A DNA stretch of 64,000 nt from Albibacterium bauzanense (GCF_004339765.1 NZ_SMGO01000002.1:1138439-1202438), one strand, 5' to 3'. Numbered from the stretch's first letter, positions 17,007 through 25,593 are shown. Made by a program: numbers and translations. Notes: a model not told the origin generated them from the letters alone.

Positions 17007-18130
17007 AGTATATCGTTAATTAAGGCATTGTTGGCTGAGGTATTGCAAACTTCCAAACTATTATCAATTAACACAATAGTGACTGTACCATTTTCTTTAT
17101 TATGACTAATTGCATTTAGCAACAAATTATTGATTAGAATCTCAGTAAGTCCTTTATTTGCGATAATATATAATTTGGTGGTCTGCTTATCAAAGACGAT
17201 ATTAATGTTTTTAGCCAAAGCTTGCTCCTTAAAATAAGGGATTACTTGTTGGAAAATGGTTGAAATATCAATACGTTCGGTATCGCTAAACTGCTTGTTT
17301 TCTATTTTGCTTAACAACAGTAGGTTTTTGTTGATTCGTGATAAACGACCTGAAACTTGATATAAGGACTGGATAATTTCGCTTTGTTCTGTATTTAAAG
17401 AAGTATTTTGTAACAAAAGATCCAGCTTGTTTCTAAAAATAGCAAGTGGGTTTTGCAATTCATGCGAAGCATTTTCTGTGAATTCTTTTTGTATCTGATA
17501 AGCTTTTACAATATCATTAATCAGTTTACTCACGGCGGAATTCAGTTTTTCAAATTCTATGATATTGACTTTCTCAAAAACAGGGACTTGCTGATGTTGT
17601 AAATTAAATTTCTCTATTTTTTGCAAGGTGTCATAAAAGGGATGCCATAATTTACTAGAAATTAGTCGGGTTATATAAAAATTGGCTAAAAGCAAAAGAA
17701 ATAATGTACCAAGATATAACCAAGTTAGGGTGAGCATTAAGTCTTGCGATTCTACCAAGTTAAGCCTAATCATCAATACAAATGGCTTACCTTGTACTTG
17801 AATGTTTTTGTATAACACATGGTAAGGCTCCCATTCGGGCACCATTTCATCATAAAATATTTGCAGTATAATTTGGTCTTTTGATGCAGTTACAGTATCT
17901 GCTAAAATGCGGGTATCTCTATTAAACTTATTCCAAACAGAAATCTCCTCAATTTTCAAATCAGGTAGATTTTTTTTAAAGAATTCATCTCTACGTAGAA
18001 GAACAGCTTCATTTACATCGTCTAAGTAGAGCTTTTCTATTAAAAAATAAAAGCATGGTCCACTCAATATCAAAACCCCCGAAGACAAAATCAGGTAATA
18101 AAGAAGCGTTTTGTTTAAAAGCTTTTTCAT
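17003..18130 (-). pseudogene. Histidine kinase truncated by the IS110 element
   Basis: A 375-residue sensor kinase lacking its end. Present are two membrane helices (about 8-30 and 130-150) flanking a sensor region, the His box FTENASHELQNPLAIFRNKL (His about 228), and an N box (LLLNAISHNKENGTVTI). The reading frame stops at 17003, inside the ATPase domain just after EVCNTSANNALIN. The G1, F and G2 boxes are therefore missing, and the protein should not bind ATP properly. The stop overlaps the transposase stop on the other strand. I did not find the lost part on the far side of the IS. Confidence 0.85.
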
Positions 18131-18801
18131 ACCTGAAACTTGTAACCGACTCCATAAACTGTTTTGATATAATTATTGCAACCTGCCTCTGTTAATTTTT
18201 TTTTAAGATTTTTAGCATGGGCATAAACAAAATCAATATTATCCATCATATCAGCCATATCGCCAGAAAGATGCTCGGCAATAGCGTTTTTAGAAACGAC
18301 CATATCTTTGCTTCCAACCAAAAAAAGCAAGAGGTCAAATTCTTTTCTTGTCAGCAATACTTCTTTGCCTTTTACCTTAACTACTTTAAATTGCAAATTA
18401 ATTTCTAGCTCATTATAATACATTAGGTTTTTACTATCGAATTTTTTTCGACGAACTACTGAGTAGATGCGGGCATTCAGTTCTGACAGGTGGAACGGCT
18501 TGGCGAGATAGTCATCAGCACCAATATTTAAACCTTTAATTTTATCTTCTAAAGAACCATTGGCAGATATAATGATGACCCCATCCTGTTTATTCAATGC
18601 TCTGATTTTTTCTAGAACCTTCAATCCGTTACCATCTGGCAACATCAAATCCAAAAGAATGCAGTCATAATCATGGGTAACAATTTTATCAATAGCAATG
18701 TTCAGTGTATCGGCAAATTCACAGACGTATTTTTCAGTTTGCATATAACTGGCAATACTTTCCCTGATTTCTTCTTCGTCTTCTATAATGAGGATTTTCA
18801 T
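18127..18801 (-). CDS. OmpR-family response regulator
   Basis: A 224-residue regulator. The receiver domain has acidic residues EDEEE (about 7-11), phospho-acceptor Asp in CILLDLMLPDGNG (about 49-61) and the Lys in ADDYLAKPFH. The C-terminal winged-helix DNA-binding domain (about 125-222) ends with TVYGVGYKFQV. Its cognate kinase gene overlaps by 4 nt and is truncated by the IS, so this regulator is probably orphaned. No metal or fluoride link can be read from it. Confidence 0.92.
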   Translation of the reverse strand: MKILIIEDEEEIRESIASYMQTEKYVCEFADTLNIAIDKIVTHDYDCILLDLMLPDGNGLKVLEKIRALNKQDGVIIISANGSLEDKIKGLNIGADDYLAKPFHLSELNARIYSVVRRKKFDSKNLMYYNELEINLQFKVVKVKGKEVLLTRKEFDLLLFLVGSKDMVVSKNAIAEHLSGDMADMMDNIDFVYAHAKNLKKKLTEAGCNNYIKTVYGVGYKFQV

Positions 18802-18938
18802 ACCTGTAAATTCGCACTTAATTTTGCATTAATTTAGATGTCTATTGAAGTTACTCATTTTATATCCATCATGACTTCTATGTACATTTTATGCTTTGAT
18901 ATCGAAGCTACTTAACAATTAATATTACCATTCTTCGA

Positions 18939-19382
18939 TTAATGTTCCTTATCCATTGGTACAACAACTACAGGCACCTTGGAATCCCTTAGAATCCCTT
19001 CTGCGACACTGCCCATCAACAATCGGTTCAGCCCCTTACGTCCATGTGTTCCGGCAACGATCAATGAAGCTTCCCATTCCCTTGCAAGGTCAAGAATGGT
19101 CTCCTTTACTTCTCCTTCGGGGGTAAACAGCTCGACCTCTATGCCAGTTGCGTAATCCCGAACCATATGGTTAAGAAAATCTTCCATATGCTTTTTCATT
19201 TCAAAAGCTGCATGTTCCGGGAAAACTCCGGCATCTACATTTCCAATGGCAAGCGCCCCGTCGATAACTCCGATCATGGCAACTTTTGCTTTCAATTTCC
19301 CAGCAAGGTAAAAACCATATTTAGCGGCTTTTAATGAGGACGGGCTATCATCAGCCACGATTAAAATTCTTTCAGTCTTCAT
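18939..19382 (-). CDS. Universal stress protein (UspA family)
   Basis: A 147-residue single-domain protein. It begins ILIVADDSPSSLKAAKYG and ends with the ATP-binding pattern GTHGRKGLNRLLMGSVAEG (about 115-133) and VPVVVVP. Usp genes are known members of fluoride-riboswitch regulons. Here it is the last gene of that operon, 12 bp after crcB. Confidence 0.92.
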   Translation of the reverse strand: MKTERILIVADDSPSSLKAAKYGFYLAGKLKAKVAMIGVIDGALAIGNVDAGVFPEHAAFEMKKHMEDFLNHMVRDYATGIEVELFTPEGEVKETILDLAREWEASLIVAGTHGRKGLNRLLMGSVAEGILRDSKVPVVVVPMDKEH

Positions 19383-19394
19383 AATTATATCATT

Positions 19395-19769
19395 TTATAA
19401 ATTTCTTGCAGCAAGTATACCTCCGTATGTCGCTATAAATCCCAGGGCCAGACTTCCAAGGGTATACAGTAACATGGTAAAAATTTGATAGTCACTCATT
19501 AGCTGCACATTTTCAAAAGAAAAAGAGGAAAAGGTCGTATAGCCCCCACAAAAGCCGGTGACCAGAAACAAGCGCCAGTTCAAAGAACTCGCACCAAACT
19601 TTTCAGTATAAAAAACCAGAAACCCAATCAGAAAACAGCCTGTAATGTTAACCATAAAAGTACCGTAGGGAAAGGCTGAAGTGATAAGTCCAGTCATCCA
19701 GCGATTAACTATGAACCTAAAGAGGCTTCCAAGTCCACCTCCGAAAAATATGATCAATAATACCCACAT
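19395..19769 (-). CDS. crcB: Fluoride channel CrcB/Fluc
   Basis: A 124-residue protein with four membrane helices, the standard Fluc length. Signatures: GGGLGSLFRF (about 10-19), YGTFMVNITGCFLIGF (about 40-55) with the conserved Asn, and TGFCGGYTTFSSFSFE (about 71-86), which holds the central Na+ site and the Phe residues lining the fluoride path. As a dual-topology dimer it exports fluoride passively across the inner membrane. It starts 3 bp after the DUF190 gene. Confidence 0.95.
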   Translation of the reverse strand: MWVLLIIFFGGGLGSLFRFIVNRWMTGLITSAFPYGTFMVNITGCFLIGFLVFYTEKFGASSLNWRLFLVTGFCGGYTTFSSFSFENVQLMSDYQIFTMLLYTLGSLALGFIATYGGILAARNL

Positions 19770-19772
19770 AGC

Positions 19773-20141
19773 TTATGATTTGATTTCCCAAAATTCAACT
19801 AGCTTAAAAACAATCATCTTTCCTCGCAGCAATTCTGCATGTTTCTGGCAAAACGCCTCAAGTTTTTGCCGTTGATCGATAAGTTCTATACACACAGCCA
19901 AATCCTGATTACCCAGTTCCACATGCATAGTATTTATTTTTCCATGCATTGAATAGCCATGATGTGTTTGATAAACAGAAGCGTTCATCAATTGATCTTC
20001 TTTTGCATATTTAACCAGTTCCTTGTACAACTGTCTTGATCTTAAGCTATTTATAATGCTGGTAGCTTGTACTTTTTCCTTCGGCTTTACGTAAATTTGA
20101 AGCTTTCCTAAAGCTTGCTCTACAATTGGATTTTCAGTCAT
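19773..20141 (-). CDS. DUF190-family protein
   Basis: A 122-residue soluble protein of the DUF190 family (GKLQIYVKPKEKVQATSI near the start, VYQTHHGYSMHGKI in the middle, MIVFKLVEFWEI at the end), which often accompanies crcB. Fold predictions for the family resemble PII-like proteins, but its role in fluoride export is not established. I chose the ATG at 20141, which overlaps the end of the antiporter gene by 8 nt and suggests coupling. Longer upstream starts would lie inside that gene. Confidence 0.8.
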   Translation of the reverse strand: MTENPIVEQALGKLQIYVKPKEKVQATSIINSLRSRQLYKELVKYAKEDQLMNASVYQTHHGYSMHGKINTMHVELGNQDLAVCIELIDQRQKLEAFCQKHAELLRGKMIVFKLVEFWEIKS

Positions 20142-21552
20142 TTTTTTTCTTTCTAAATGGTAAACTATATTTTCGTAATTTTTGATGCAGGTAACCTCTT
20201 CGATGCAGTGCCTCCGACAAGGATGTTTCATCTGCAAAATTTCCATCAAAAATTTTGGGTATCCCAATTCGTTGAGCACTATAAATACCCGAATGTCCGC
20301 TAAAAAAATAGGCTGTAAAACAGGCCACGGCAAACAAGAGCGCATGCTCGCCTCCAAATAACTCTATGCCCATAAAAGTACAGGCAAGAGGAGTGTTGGT
20401 CGACCCTGAAAATACCGCAATAAAACCGAGTGCTGCGAACAGGCCAACCGGTGCATTTAGCAACGATGATAATGTATTTCCTAAGGTAGCACCAATATAA
20501 AATAGTGGAGTTACCTCACCACCCTTAAATCCTGTGGCAAGTGTAATAGAAGTGTATACCGTTTTCCAAAGCCAGCTCCAGGTGTCTGATCCACCAGAAT
20601 GAAAGGCCGAGGGAAGGGTTACAGCACCAGGGTATTCCGCATCTACACCAAGACTTAAATAATCAGGTTTTCCATTAATAAATGTGAGTCCTATAATGAA
20701 AAGACCACCAAAAACTGGTATCATCCATTTGGACTTAAATACTTTGAGGCAGATACTTTTTATTTCATGTACCATTCCCGCAAATAAGTAGCTGGCCAGG
20801 CCAAAGGCTGCTGACGCGATGATCACTTTTCCAAGTAACAGAATATCCATATGCAGGAAATCATTAAAGATATAGGGCGTTTTTGGGAGTGCAGCAATGT
20901 GATAATGGGTATGGGAAACGTGCCAAGCTGAGACTGTCATGTCGGCGAGAACAGCTGCTATTAATGCAGGGATTAAGGCATCATATTGTATTCTGCCTAT
21001 GGTCAATACTTCCATTGCAAAGATGGCTCCTGTTACGGGGGTACCGAATACTGCGCCAAAACCAGCAGCAACTCCGGCGGTAAGGATCATGCGCATATCT
21101 AATCCTTTTAATTTAAACCATCCTCCGAACATAGCGGCAATACTACCGCCTATTTGGACAGCAGTTCCTTCACGCCCAGCCGAGCCGCCAAATAAATGGG
21201 TAATGACCGTGGTGAGCAGAATGATTGGAGCCATTCTTTTAGGCACACCACCACCTTCCTGGTGAATTTGTTCCATGATCAGGTTATTTCCTTTTTCTGA
21301 CGATTTACCAACGGACTGATAGATGAAATGAATGACTACCCCTGCGACTGGCAATAAATAAAGTAACCACTTATGGTCAAAACGAAAATGGATAGCCCCG
21401 GTTAATAACCATAAAAAAAGGGCAACCATACTGCCAATTGCAATAGCAATTGGAACCACTAAAATTGTCCAGCGGCAAAGGTGCTTGATAATAGCAAAAT
21501 GCTCTTTCAGAGATATGCTGCTATTATCTTTATTTGTGTTCAAGGTGCTCAT
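20134..21552 (-). CDS. CLC-family fluoride/proton antiporter (CLC-F-like)
   Basis: A 472-residue CLC protein with more than ten membrane helices. GREGTAVQIGGS (about 120-131) carries the gating Glu. The usual GSGIP filter is replaced by GNNLIMEQ (about 88-95), and helix N reads GGEVTPLFYIGA in place of GGIFAP. Loss of the GSGIP Ser together with a nearby Met fits the CLC-F subclass, which exchanges fluoride for protons. The start ATG overlaps the stop of the pyrophosphatase remnant by 1 nt (TAATG), implying translational coupling. The operon position supports the assignment. Confidence 0.88.
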   Translation of the reverse strand: MSTLNTNKDNSSISLKEHFAIIKHLCRWTILVVPIAIAIGSMVALFLWLLTGAIHFRFDHKWLLYLLPVAGVVIHFIYQSVGKSSEKGNNLIMEQIHQEGGGVPKRMAPIILLTTVITHLFGGSAGREGTAVQIGGSIAAMFGGWFKLKGLDMRMILTAGVAAGFGAVFGTPVTGAIFAMEVLTIGRIQYDALIPALIAAVLADMTVSAWHVSHTHYHIAALPKTPYIFNDFLHMDILLLGKVIIASAAFGLASYLFAGMVHEIKSICLKVFKSKWMIPVFGGLFIIGLTFINGKPDYLSLGVDAEYPGAVTLPSAFHSGGSDTWSWLWKTVYTSITLATGFKGGEVTPLFYIGATLGNTLSSLLNAPVGLFAALGFIAVFSGSTNTPLACTFMGIELFGGEHALLFAVACFTAYFFSGHSGIYSAQRIGIPKIFDGNFADETSLSEALHRRGYLHQKLRKYSLPFRKKKND

Positions 21553-21668
21553 TATTTATTCAAGGTTGGTTTTATTTCATCTTTACGGATTTCAATTACC
21601 GCTTTAACTATCTCTGGGGAATTTTCCCCAGGATCAATATCATTCCATGGATGTGCCGTGCCTATCAT
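21552..21668 (-). pseudogene. ppa: Pyrophosphatase N-terminal remnant, 38 codons
   Basis: This short reading frame encodes AHPWNDIDPGENSPEIVKAV then IEIRKDEIKPTLNK. It closely follows the N-terminus of family I inorganic pyrophosphatases (pattern HPWHDI-x-G-x-APE-V-x-A-IIEIPKGS). The rest of the enzyme, with its metal-binding Asp residues, is absent. The frame starts inside the enolase stop (ATGA overlap, 4 nt) and ends at the antiporter start (TAATG), so it is coupled on both sides. It may remain only to link translation. Pyrophosphatase is a fluoride-sensitive enzyme found in fluoride operons. Confidence 0.75.
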
Positions 21669-22942
21669 CTTTTAAATGTTTTAAATCCCGCAAATGATCC
21701 GGCAGTTCCTAATTCTTCTTCAATTCGTAATAGCTGATTGAATTTTGATATGCGTTCTGAACGGCAGCCGCTTCCTGTTTTGATATGACCGGCATTGGTT
21801 GCTACCACCAGGTCGGCAATGGTGGTATCTTCTGTTTCCCCGCTTCGGTGTGAAATGAAACAATTGTAATTGTTATCATTGGCTAATTGTACAGCTTCCA
21901 GGGTTTCTGTGATGGTACCGATTTGGTTTAATTTGATGAGCACACTATTTCCTATTCCTTTTTTGATACCGTCGGCGATTATTTTAGGATTGGTACAAAA
22001 AATGTCGTCACCAACCAGTTCAACCTTTTTGCCAAGGGCAGCAGTCATCTCTTTCCAGCCATGCCAGTCGTTTTCACCAAGGCCATCCTCAAGCAATACG
22101 ATAGGATATTGTTTAATCCATTTATCCCACATCATGATCATTTCCTCGGTATTAATGGACTTCTGACTGCTTTTATAAAAGATATACTTCCCGTCCTGCC
22201 ACATTTCACTGGTAGCAGGATCCAGACAAATCGAGATATCATCTCCAGGCGCATACCCAGCTTTGTGAATGGCTTCCAAAATGATTTCCATAGCCTCTTC
22301 ATTGGATTTGAGGTTGGGTGCAAAACCGCCTTCATCGCCGACACCTGTATAGTATCCTTTACTTTTTAAGAGCGTTTTTAGGGTATGAAATACTTCTTCA
22401 CCCATGCGGATACTTTCCTTAAAAGAGGGTGCATGATGTGGTGCTATCATAAATTCCTGGAAATCGACATTGTTGTCTGCGTGCCTTCCCCCGTTGATCA
22501 CGTTCATACATGGTACAGGCATGATATATTTTTCTCTGTCCACTAGTTGCCTGTATAAAGGAATATTCTTGCTTACTGACATTGTACGTGAAAAAGCTAT
22601 TGATAAAGCCAGGATCGCATTGGCACCGAGCCGTGATTTATTTTCTGTACTGTCAAGTTCAATCAGCCAGTTGTCTAAGCTCTTCTGGTCATTGAAATCC
22701 AAACTTATTATGGCGTTGGCGATTTCTTTATTAATTCCTGCAACGGCTTTTTCTACACCTTTTCCACCATAGCGCTTCGGATCTTCATCGCGTAGTTCAA
22801 CGGCTTCTTTTTCTCCTGTGCTTGCGCCCGAAGGCGAAATGCCTCTTCCTCTTGAACCATCTTCAAATTCTAACTCTGCTTCCACTGTAGGATTGCCCCT
22901 GGAATCCAGTATCTCTCTACCAATTATTTTTTTTATTTTCAT
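21665..22942 (-). CDS. eno: Enolase
   Basis: A 425-residue phosphopyruvate hydratase with all key blocks: GREILDSRGNPTVE (about 8-21), SGASTGEKEA (about 38-47), GDEGGFAPNL (about 205-214, general acid Glu), LLEDGLGENDW, DDIFCTNP, IKLNQIGTITE with the catalytic Lys, and ISHRSGETEDT. It converts 2-phosphoglycerate to phosphoenolpyruvate. Enolase is a classic fluoride target, and eno copies occur in fluoride regulons, so this is probably an extra copy that replaces inhibited enzyme. No other enolase is in the window. Confidence 0.95.
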   Translation of the reverse strand: MKIKKIIGREILDSRGNPTVEAELEFEDGSRGRGISPSGASTGEKEAVELRDEDPKRYGGKGVEKAVAGINKEIANAIISLDFNDQKSLDNWLIELDSTENKSRLGANAILALSIAFSRTMSVSKNIPLYRQLVDREKYIMPVPCMNVINGGRHADNNVDFQEFMIAPHHAPSFKESIRMGEEVFHTLKTLLKSKGYYTGVGDEGGFAPNLKSNEEAMEIILEAIHKAGYAPGDDISICLDPATSEMWQDGKYIFYKSSQKSINTEEMIMMWDKWIKQYPIVLLEDGLGENDWHGWKEMTAALGKKVELVGDDIFCTNPKIIADGIKKGIGNSVLIKLNQIGTITETLEAVQLANDNNYNCFISHRSGETEDTTIADLVVATNAGHIKTGSGCRSERISKFNQLLRIEEELGTAGSFAGFKTFKR

Positions 22943-22954
22943 AGATTTTTTAAA

Positions 22955-23398
22955 TTAATTATTATCCTGATTAGAACTTATGTGCATTAAATCACTCGCT
23001 AAATCGGTGAGCGAATTGGCATAGCTTTCGTATTCCTGGCGCATGCCTTCATCAATTTCCCCATAGCCCTTTAAACGGTCAAATGTTACGCCTGAAATTT
23101 CTTCCCATAAAAATGCGGCTTTGACGGTTAGCGTTTTTTTTAGCGAACTTTCTGTGGACGTGAGCCCATAGGCTTTTGCAAATTCAAGCGTATTCTTGCG
23201 AATAACGGCCAGCTTATTGACGAATATGTTTTTTTCCTGTGTTGTAAGGTCGTTCTCAATTTTTAACTGTCGGTTATTGTCTATTGGCATGGAACAGAGA
23301 CAGAGTAAAGCTTCGATTTCCTGCAACTTTTCTTCAATGACCGTTGCTAATGATTGGAGTGATTTGTGTTGGGGTTCTTTTAAATCTTTAGTGGCCAT
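22955..23398 (-). CDS. Unknown helical protein of the fluoride operon
   Basis: I do not recognise this 147-residue protein. It is soluble, predicted mostly alpha-helical, with a possible coiled region (ATVIEEKLQEIEALLCLCS, about 18-36) carrying two Cys, and a charged middle section (TQEKNIFVNKLAVIRKN). It sits tightly in the operon, 12 bp before enolase, so it should be expressed with the fluoride genes. No function is proposed. Confidence 0.7.
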   Translation of the reverse strand: MATKDLKEPQHKSLQSLATVIEEKLQEIEALLCLCSMPIDNNRQLKIENDLTTQEKNIFVNKLAVIRKNTLEFAKAYGLTSTESSLKKTLTVKAAFLWEEISGVTFDRLKGYGEIDEGMRQEYESYANSLTDLASDLMHISSNQDNN

Positions 23399-23403
23399 GT
23401 GAA

Positions 23404-23586
23404 TTATTTTGCTTGAAATAGGAGTTGTATATATATCCGGGATTGAACTTTCTTTGATGCCTTAATGGTACGATCCAGATCGCCAAGGCAATAAATCTCA
23501 TCTGGCTGATGTTTTGCAATGTCTTCAAATACTGCTTCTAATGCTGGAAGATTGCCATGTATATCACTGAATAATGCAATTTTCAT
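23404..23586 (-). pseudogene. Truncated metallophosphoesterase, 60 codons
   Basis: The product starts like a calcineurin-type phosphodiesterase: [19 protein letters not shown], then DEIYCLGDL. Right after the second metal motif (GDL) the sequence diverges ([17 protein letters not shown]) and stops. The family is normally about 240 residues with GNHD, H and GHxH motifs, all missing here. The start overlaps the PAP2 gene stop by 4 nt (ATGA). It is probably a deletion remnant whose coupling was kept. Confidence 0.75.
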
Positions 23587-24317
23587 AAGATAGCATGCTT
23601 TAAATTCACAAAAATAGTGCAAATGGCAGCTGTCCTTAAACTGGCAATAACTAGTCCTTGTGCCCACTCTGTTCTTTTGTAATACCACTTATAGATCAGG
23701 TGCCGGAACATGTCAAAGAATAACAAAAAGCTTATTATGCCAATTAGGGAGCCTGCCAGTATATCAGCTAAATAACTCCAGCCAACATATATTCTTGTAT
23801 ACATGAAAATAATTGATAACAGAGCCATCGATACTAATAAGGATCGTTTTAAGCTAAACAAGGCAGCAACAGCAAAAAATAATGCGCTGATGACAGCTGC
23901 ATGTGAAGAGGGTAGATTTAACTCTGGTTGCAAAACAGGAGCGAGTACATGTGCCTGAATAGGCTTGAATACCATTGAAGGGCTATGCCAGGATTGGAAA
24001 AAATTATATTTAATGGCAATACTGATGTACCAAGCTGTAAAGGCTGTGGCTAAGGCAAGTAAAGTTTCCTTTGGATATTTTCGTGCACCTATTAGCACGA
24101 AAACAGCGGTTAGGATCAAACTACTACTCAACTCAGTCAGCCACATAGCAGGGCGATCAAGCAAAGCTATATTCAAGCCATTTAGTAAAAGAAATGCTTT
24201 GGAATTTCTGTGGAGCAACAAAAAAAAAGTACCCGCGGTTAGAAAAAACGCTAAAGGAAAGAGAAACCAGCGGGTATGATAGAGTATCTGTTTAAGAAAC
24301 TTTAGATAAATAGCCAT
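23583..24317 (-). CDS. PAP2-family membrane phosphatase
   Basis: A 244-residue protein with about six membrane helices. The C-terminal half has the PAP2 phosphatase motifs [13 protein letters not shown] (about 133-145) and [20 protein letters not shown] (about 173-192). The first motif (KxxxxxxRP) is weak. Members hydrolyse lipid or isoprenyl phosphates. It is the first gene after the fluoride riboswitch and its ATG touches the 3' arm of the switch hairpin. How a lipid phosphatase helps under fluoride is unclear. Confidence 0.8.
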   Translation of the reverse strand: MAIYLKFLKQILYHTRWFLFPLAFFLTAGTFFLLLHRNSKAFLLLNGLNIALLDRPAMWLTELSSSLILTAVFVLIGARKYPKETLLALATAFTAWYISIAIKYNFFQSWHSPSMVFKPIQAHVLAPVLQPELNLPSSHAAVISALFFAVAALFSLKRSLLVSMALLSIIFMYTRIYVGWSYLADILAGSLIGIISFLLFFDMFRHLIYKWYYKRTEWAQGLVIASLRTAAICTIFVNLKHAIL

Positions 24318-24368
24318 CTACAATAGTCTTATTAACCATATAGACCATTCTATATGGAGATTAATATT
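24318..24368 (-). promoter_or_regulatory. Probable expression platform of the fluoride riboswitch
   Basis: Between the aptamer and the PAP2 ATG the minus strand can fold into one long hairpin. CTACAATA pairs with TATTGTAG (8 bp), TTAA pairs with TTAA, and CCATATAG pairs with CTATATGG (8 bp) around a 6-nt loop. The outer arm ends directly at the start codon (24317), and its first bases (CTAC) are also the 3' strand of aptamer stem P1. The two structures exclude each other, which suggests that fluoride binding frees the start codon. Confidence 0.6.
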
Positions 24369-24420
24369 GTAGGCGCCATCAGCTATTGCGGTTTTTAAAA
24401 GGAAGACACCATTTCCCTAC
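24369..24420 (-). ncRNA. Fluoride riboswitch aptamer (crcB motif)
   Basis: On the minus strand the RNA has, in order, GTAGG (P1), GGAAATGGTGTCTTCC (GAUGG-type hairpin with A-rich variant), an A-rich joint with AACCGC, then GCTGATGGCGCC and CCTAC closing P1. The fluoride riboswitch consensus has the same order: GGnnAUGGnnUnnnCC, AACCGC and GCUGAUGRCGCCUAC. The downstream operon encodes CrcB, a CLC-F antiporter, enolase and Usp, all classic members of this regulon. Confidence 0.92.
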
Positions 24421-24421
24421 T

Positions 24422-24452
24422 CAAATATATAAAAAGTTATTTAGCTAGCAAC
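24422..24452 (-). promoter_or_regulatory. Promoter of the fluoride operon
   Basis: TATATTTG (24422-24429, minus strand) is a perfect TAnnTTTG box directly before the riboswitch. TTG (24449-24451) lies 19 nt further upstream as the -33 element. The start site would fall at the first bases of the aptamer. The remaining sequence to 24690 holds nothing else I can name. Confidence 0.75.
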
Positions 24453-24690
24453 TAATTCCATTTTTATAATCAAAAACACGTTAACCATCCACCGATAACA
24501 CTGTAAGCGTTGTCTTTTTGCAGAATGCGTTGCTGGAATTAATTGATAAATAAAACCAATAAATTAAGCCACTACGTAAGAGGTTTCCTTAAGAAGCTTT
24601 TTGAAAGCCAAAAATTTTCCACTTTTCTGCTCATTTAATTTTTACCCGTAAATATCTATTATGGTATATATTGATTAATATTCACAAACT

Positions 24691-25565
24691 CTATTTGATC
24701 ATCCTCCAATACCCATCAGACCCCGGTTTTCTTTCATCTGTTGCTCTAACCACCAAAGTATCTCCATTATTAAGATCTCCAAAGATTTCAATTCCTTTTT
24801 CCGTACTCATTCCCTGTCTGACGTCTACCCATTCTGTTTTTCCATTTTTAACAGCTATTACAAACTTCCTTTCCTGGTTGGTGGCAATTGCACTTGGTGC
24901 GACAACAAATGAGGGTATGCCTCTTTGCAGATTAAGTTTTACATAAGCAAAGCTTCCAGCTTTCAATTCATTATCCGGATTTATAAAACGATATTCCCAG
25001 GTTTCTGTCCTGTTCTTGGGGTCTATAGCATCACTTTTCCTCACCAATTGTGCGCCAAAACTTTTGTTGGGATTACTCTGAACTCTAAATTTTACTTCTT
25101 TATCGGCAGTTCCAGCCGATACATACAATTCCGGGACGGCCACCCTTAACCTTAGTGTGTTTGTGTTTTGAACGGTAAATATTGGGGCGGTTTGTCCAAC
25201 CAAAGCTCCCCGGTCAGCGTTTCTGGCCGTAACCACGCCGTTAAAAGGGGCGGTGATTACCAGGTAGCCGCTCCTTCCCTGTAGGATTTTGCCAGGCTTT
25301 TTGCGCTTTCATAAGCAGCACTGCCGGCTAATTTTTGGTTTCGGCTTTTTTCCAGATCTACAGGAGCAACTATACCTGCCGATTTTGCCTGTGATGCTTT
25401 ATACAACCGTTCATAAACATCTTTACTTGACTGAAATCTGGATTGGGCGGAAGAAAGTGCGGATTGATATTCTGCGGATTTCGTTCTTACTTCCGGTGCA
25501 TCGATAATTGCAAAGGTTTGCCCTTTGCGTACCTTATCGCCAATATCGTTATCGGATGCCTGAGT
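24691..25565 (-). pseudogene. Frameshifted RND adaptor remnant
   Basis: The 3' part encodes a typical adaptor second half (VVTARNADRGALVGQTAPIF, then LRLRVAVPELYV, to YWRMIK). The 5' part in another frame gives GDKVRKGQTFAIIDAPEVRT and the helical hairpin, then slips out of frame near 25260-25275 (reads GAATW-stop instead of GYLVITAPFNG). The N-terminus with lipoprotein signal is absent; homology begins near 25565, close to the TolC remnant. The gene is not functional. Confidence 0.85.
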
Positions 25566-25593
25566 GCTGTTATAATAAGTTTCATGCTGTTTT

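Larger units (their letters stand above)
15780..17015 (+). mobile_element. IS110-family insertion sequence (ends approximate)
   Basis: The element holds an IS110 transposase gene and a structured non-coding leader of about 150-200 nt, the usual IS110 layout. No terminal inverted repeats or target duplication are visible, as expected of this family, so the ends are estimates. The right end must lie close to the transposase stop (17006), because the truncated histidine kinase reads right up to it. Confidence 0.65.

Noticed and set aside
20142..20357. Longer N-terminus (72 residues) for the DUF190 gene
   Set aside because: It would lie wholly within the antiporter gene. DUF190 homology begins at the ATG at 20141.
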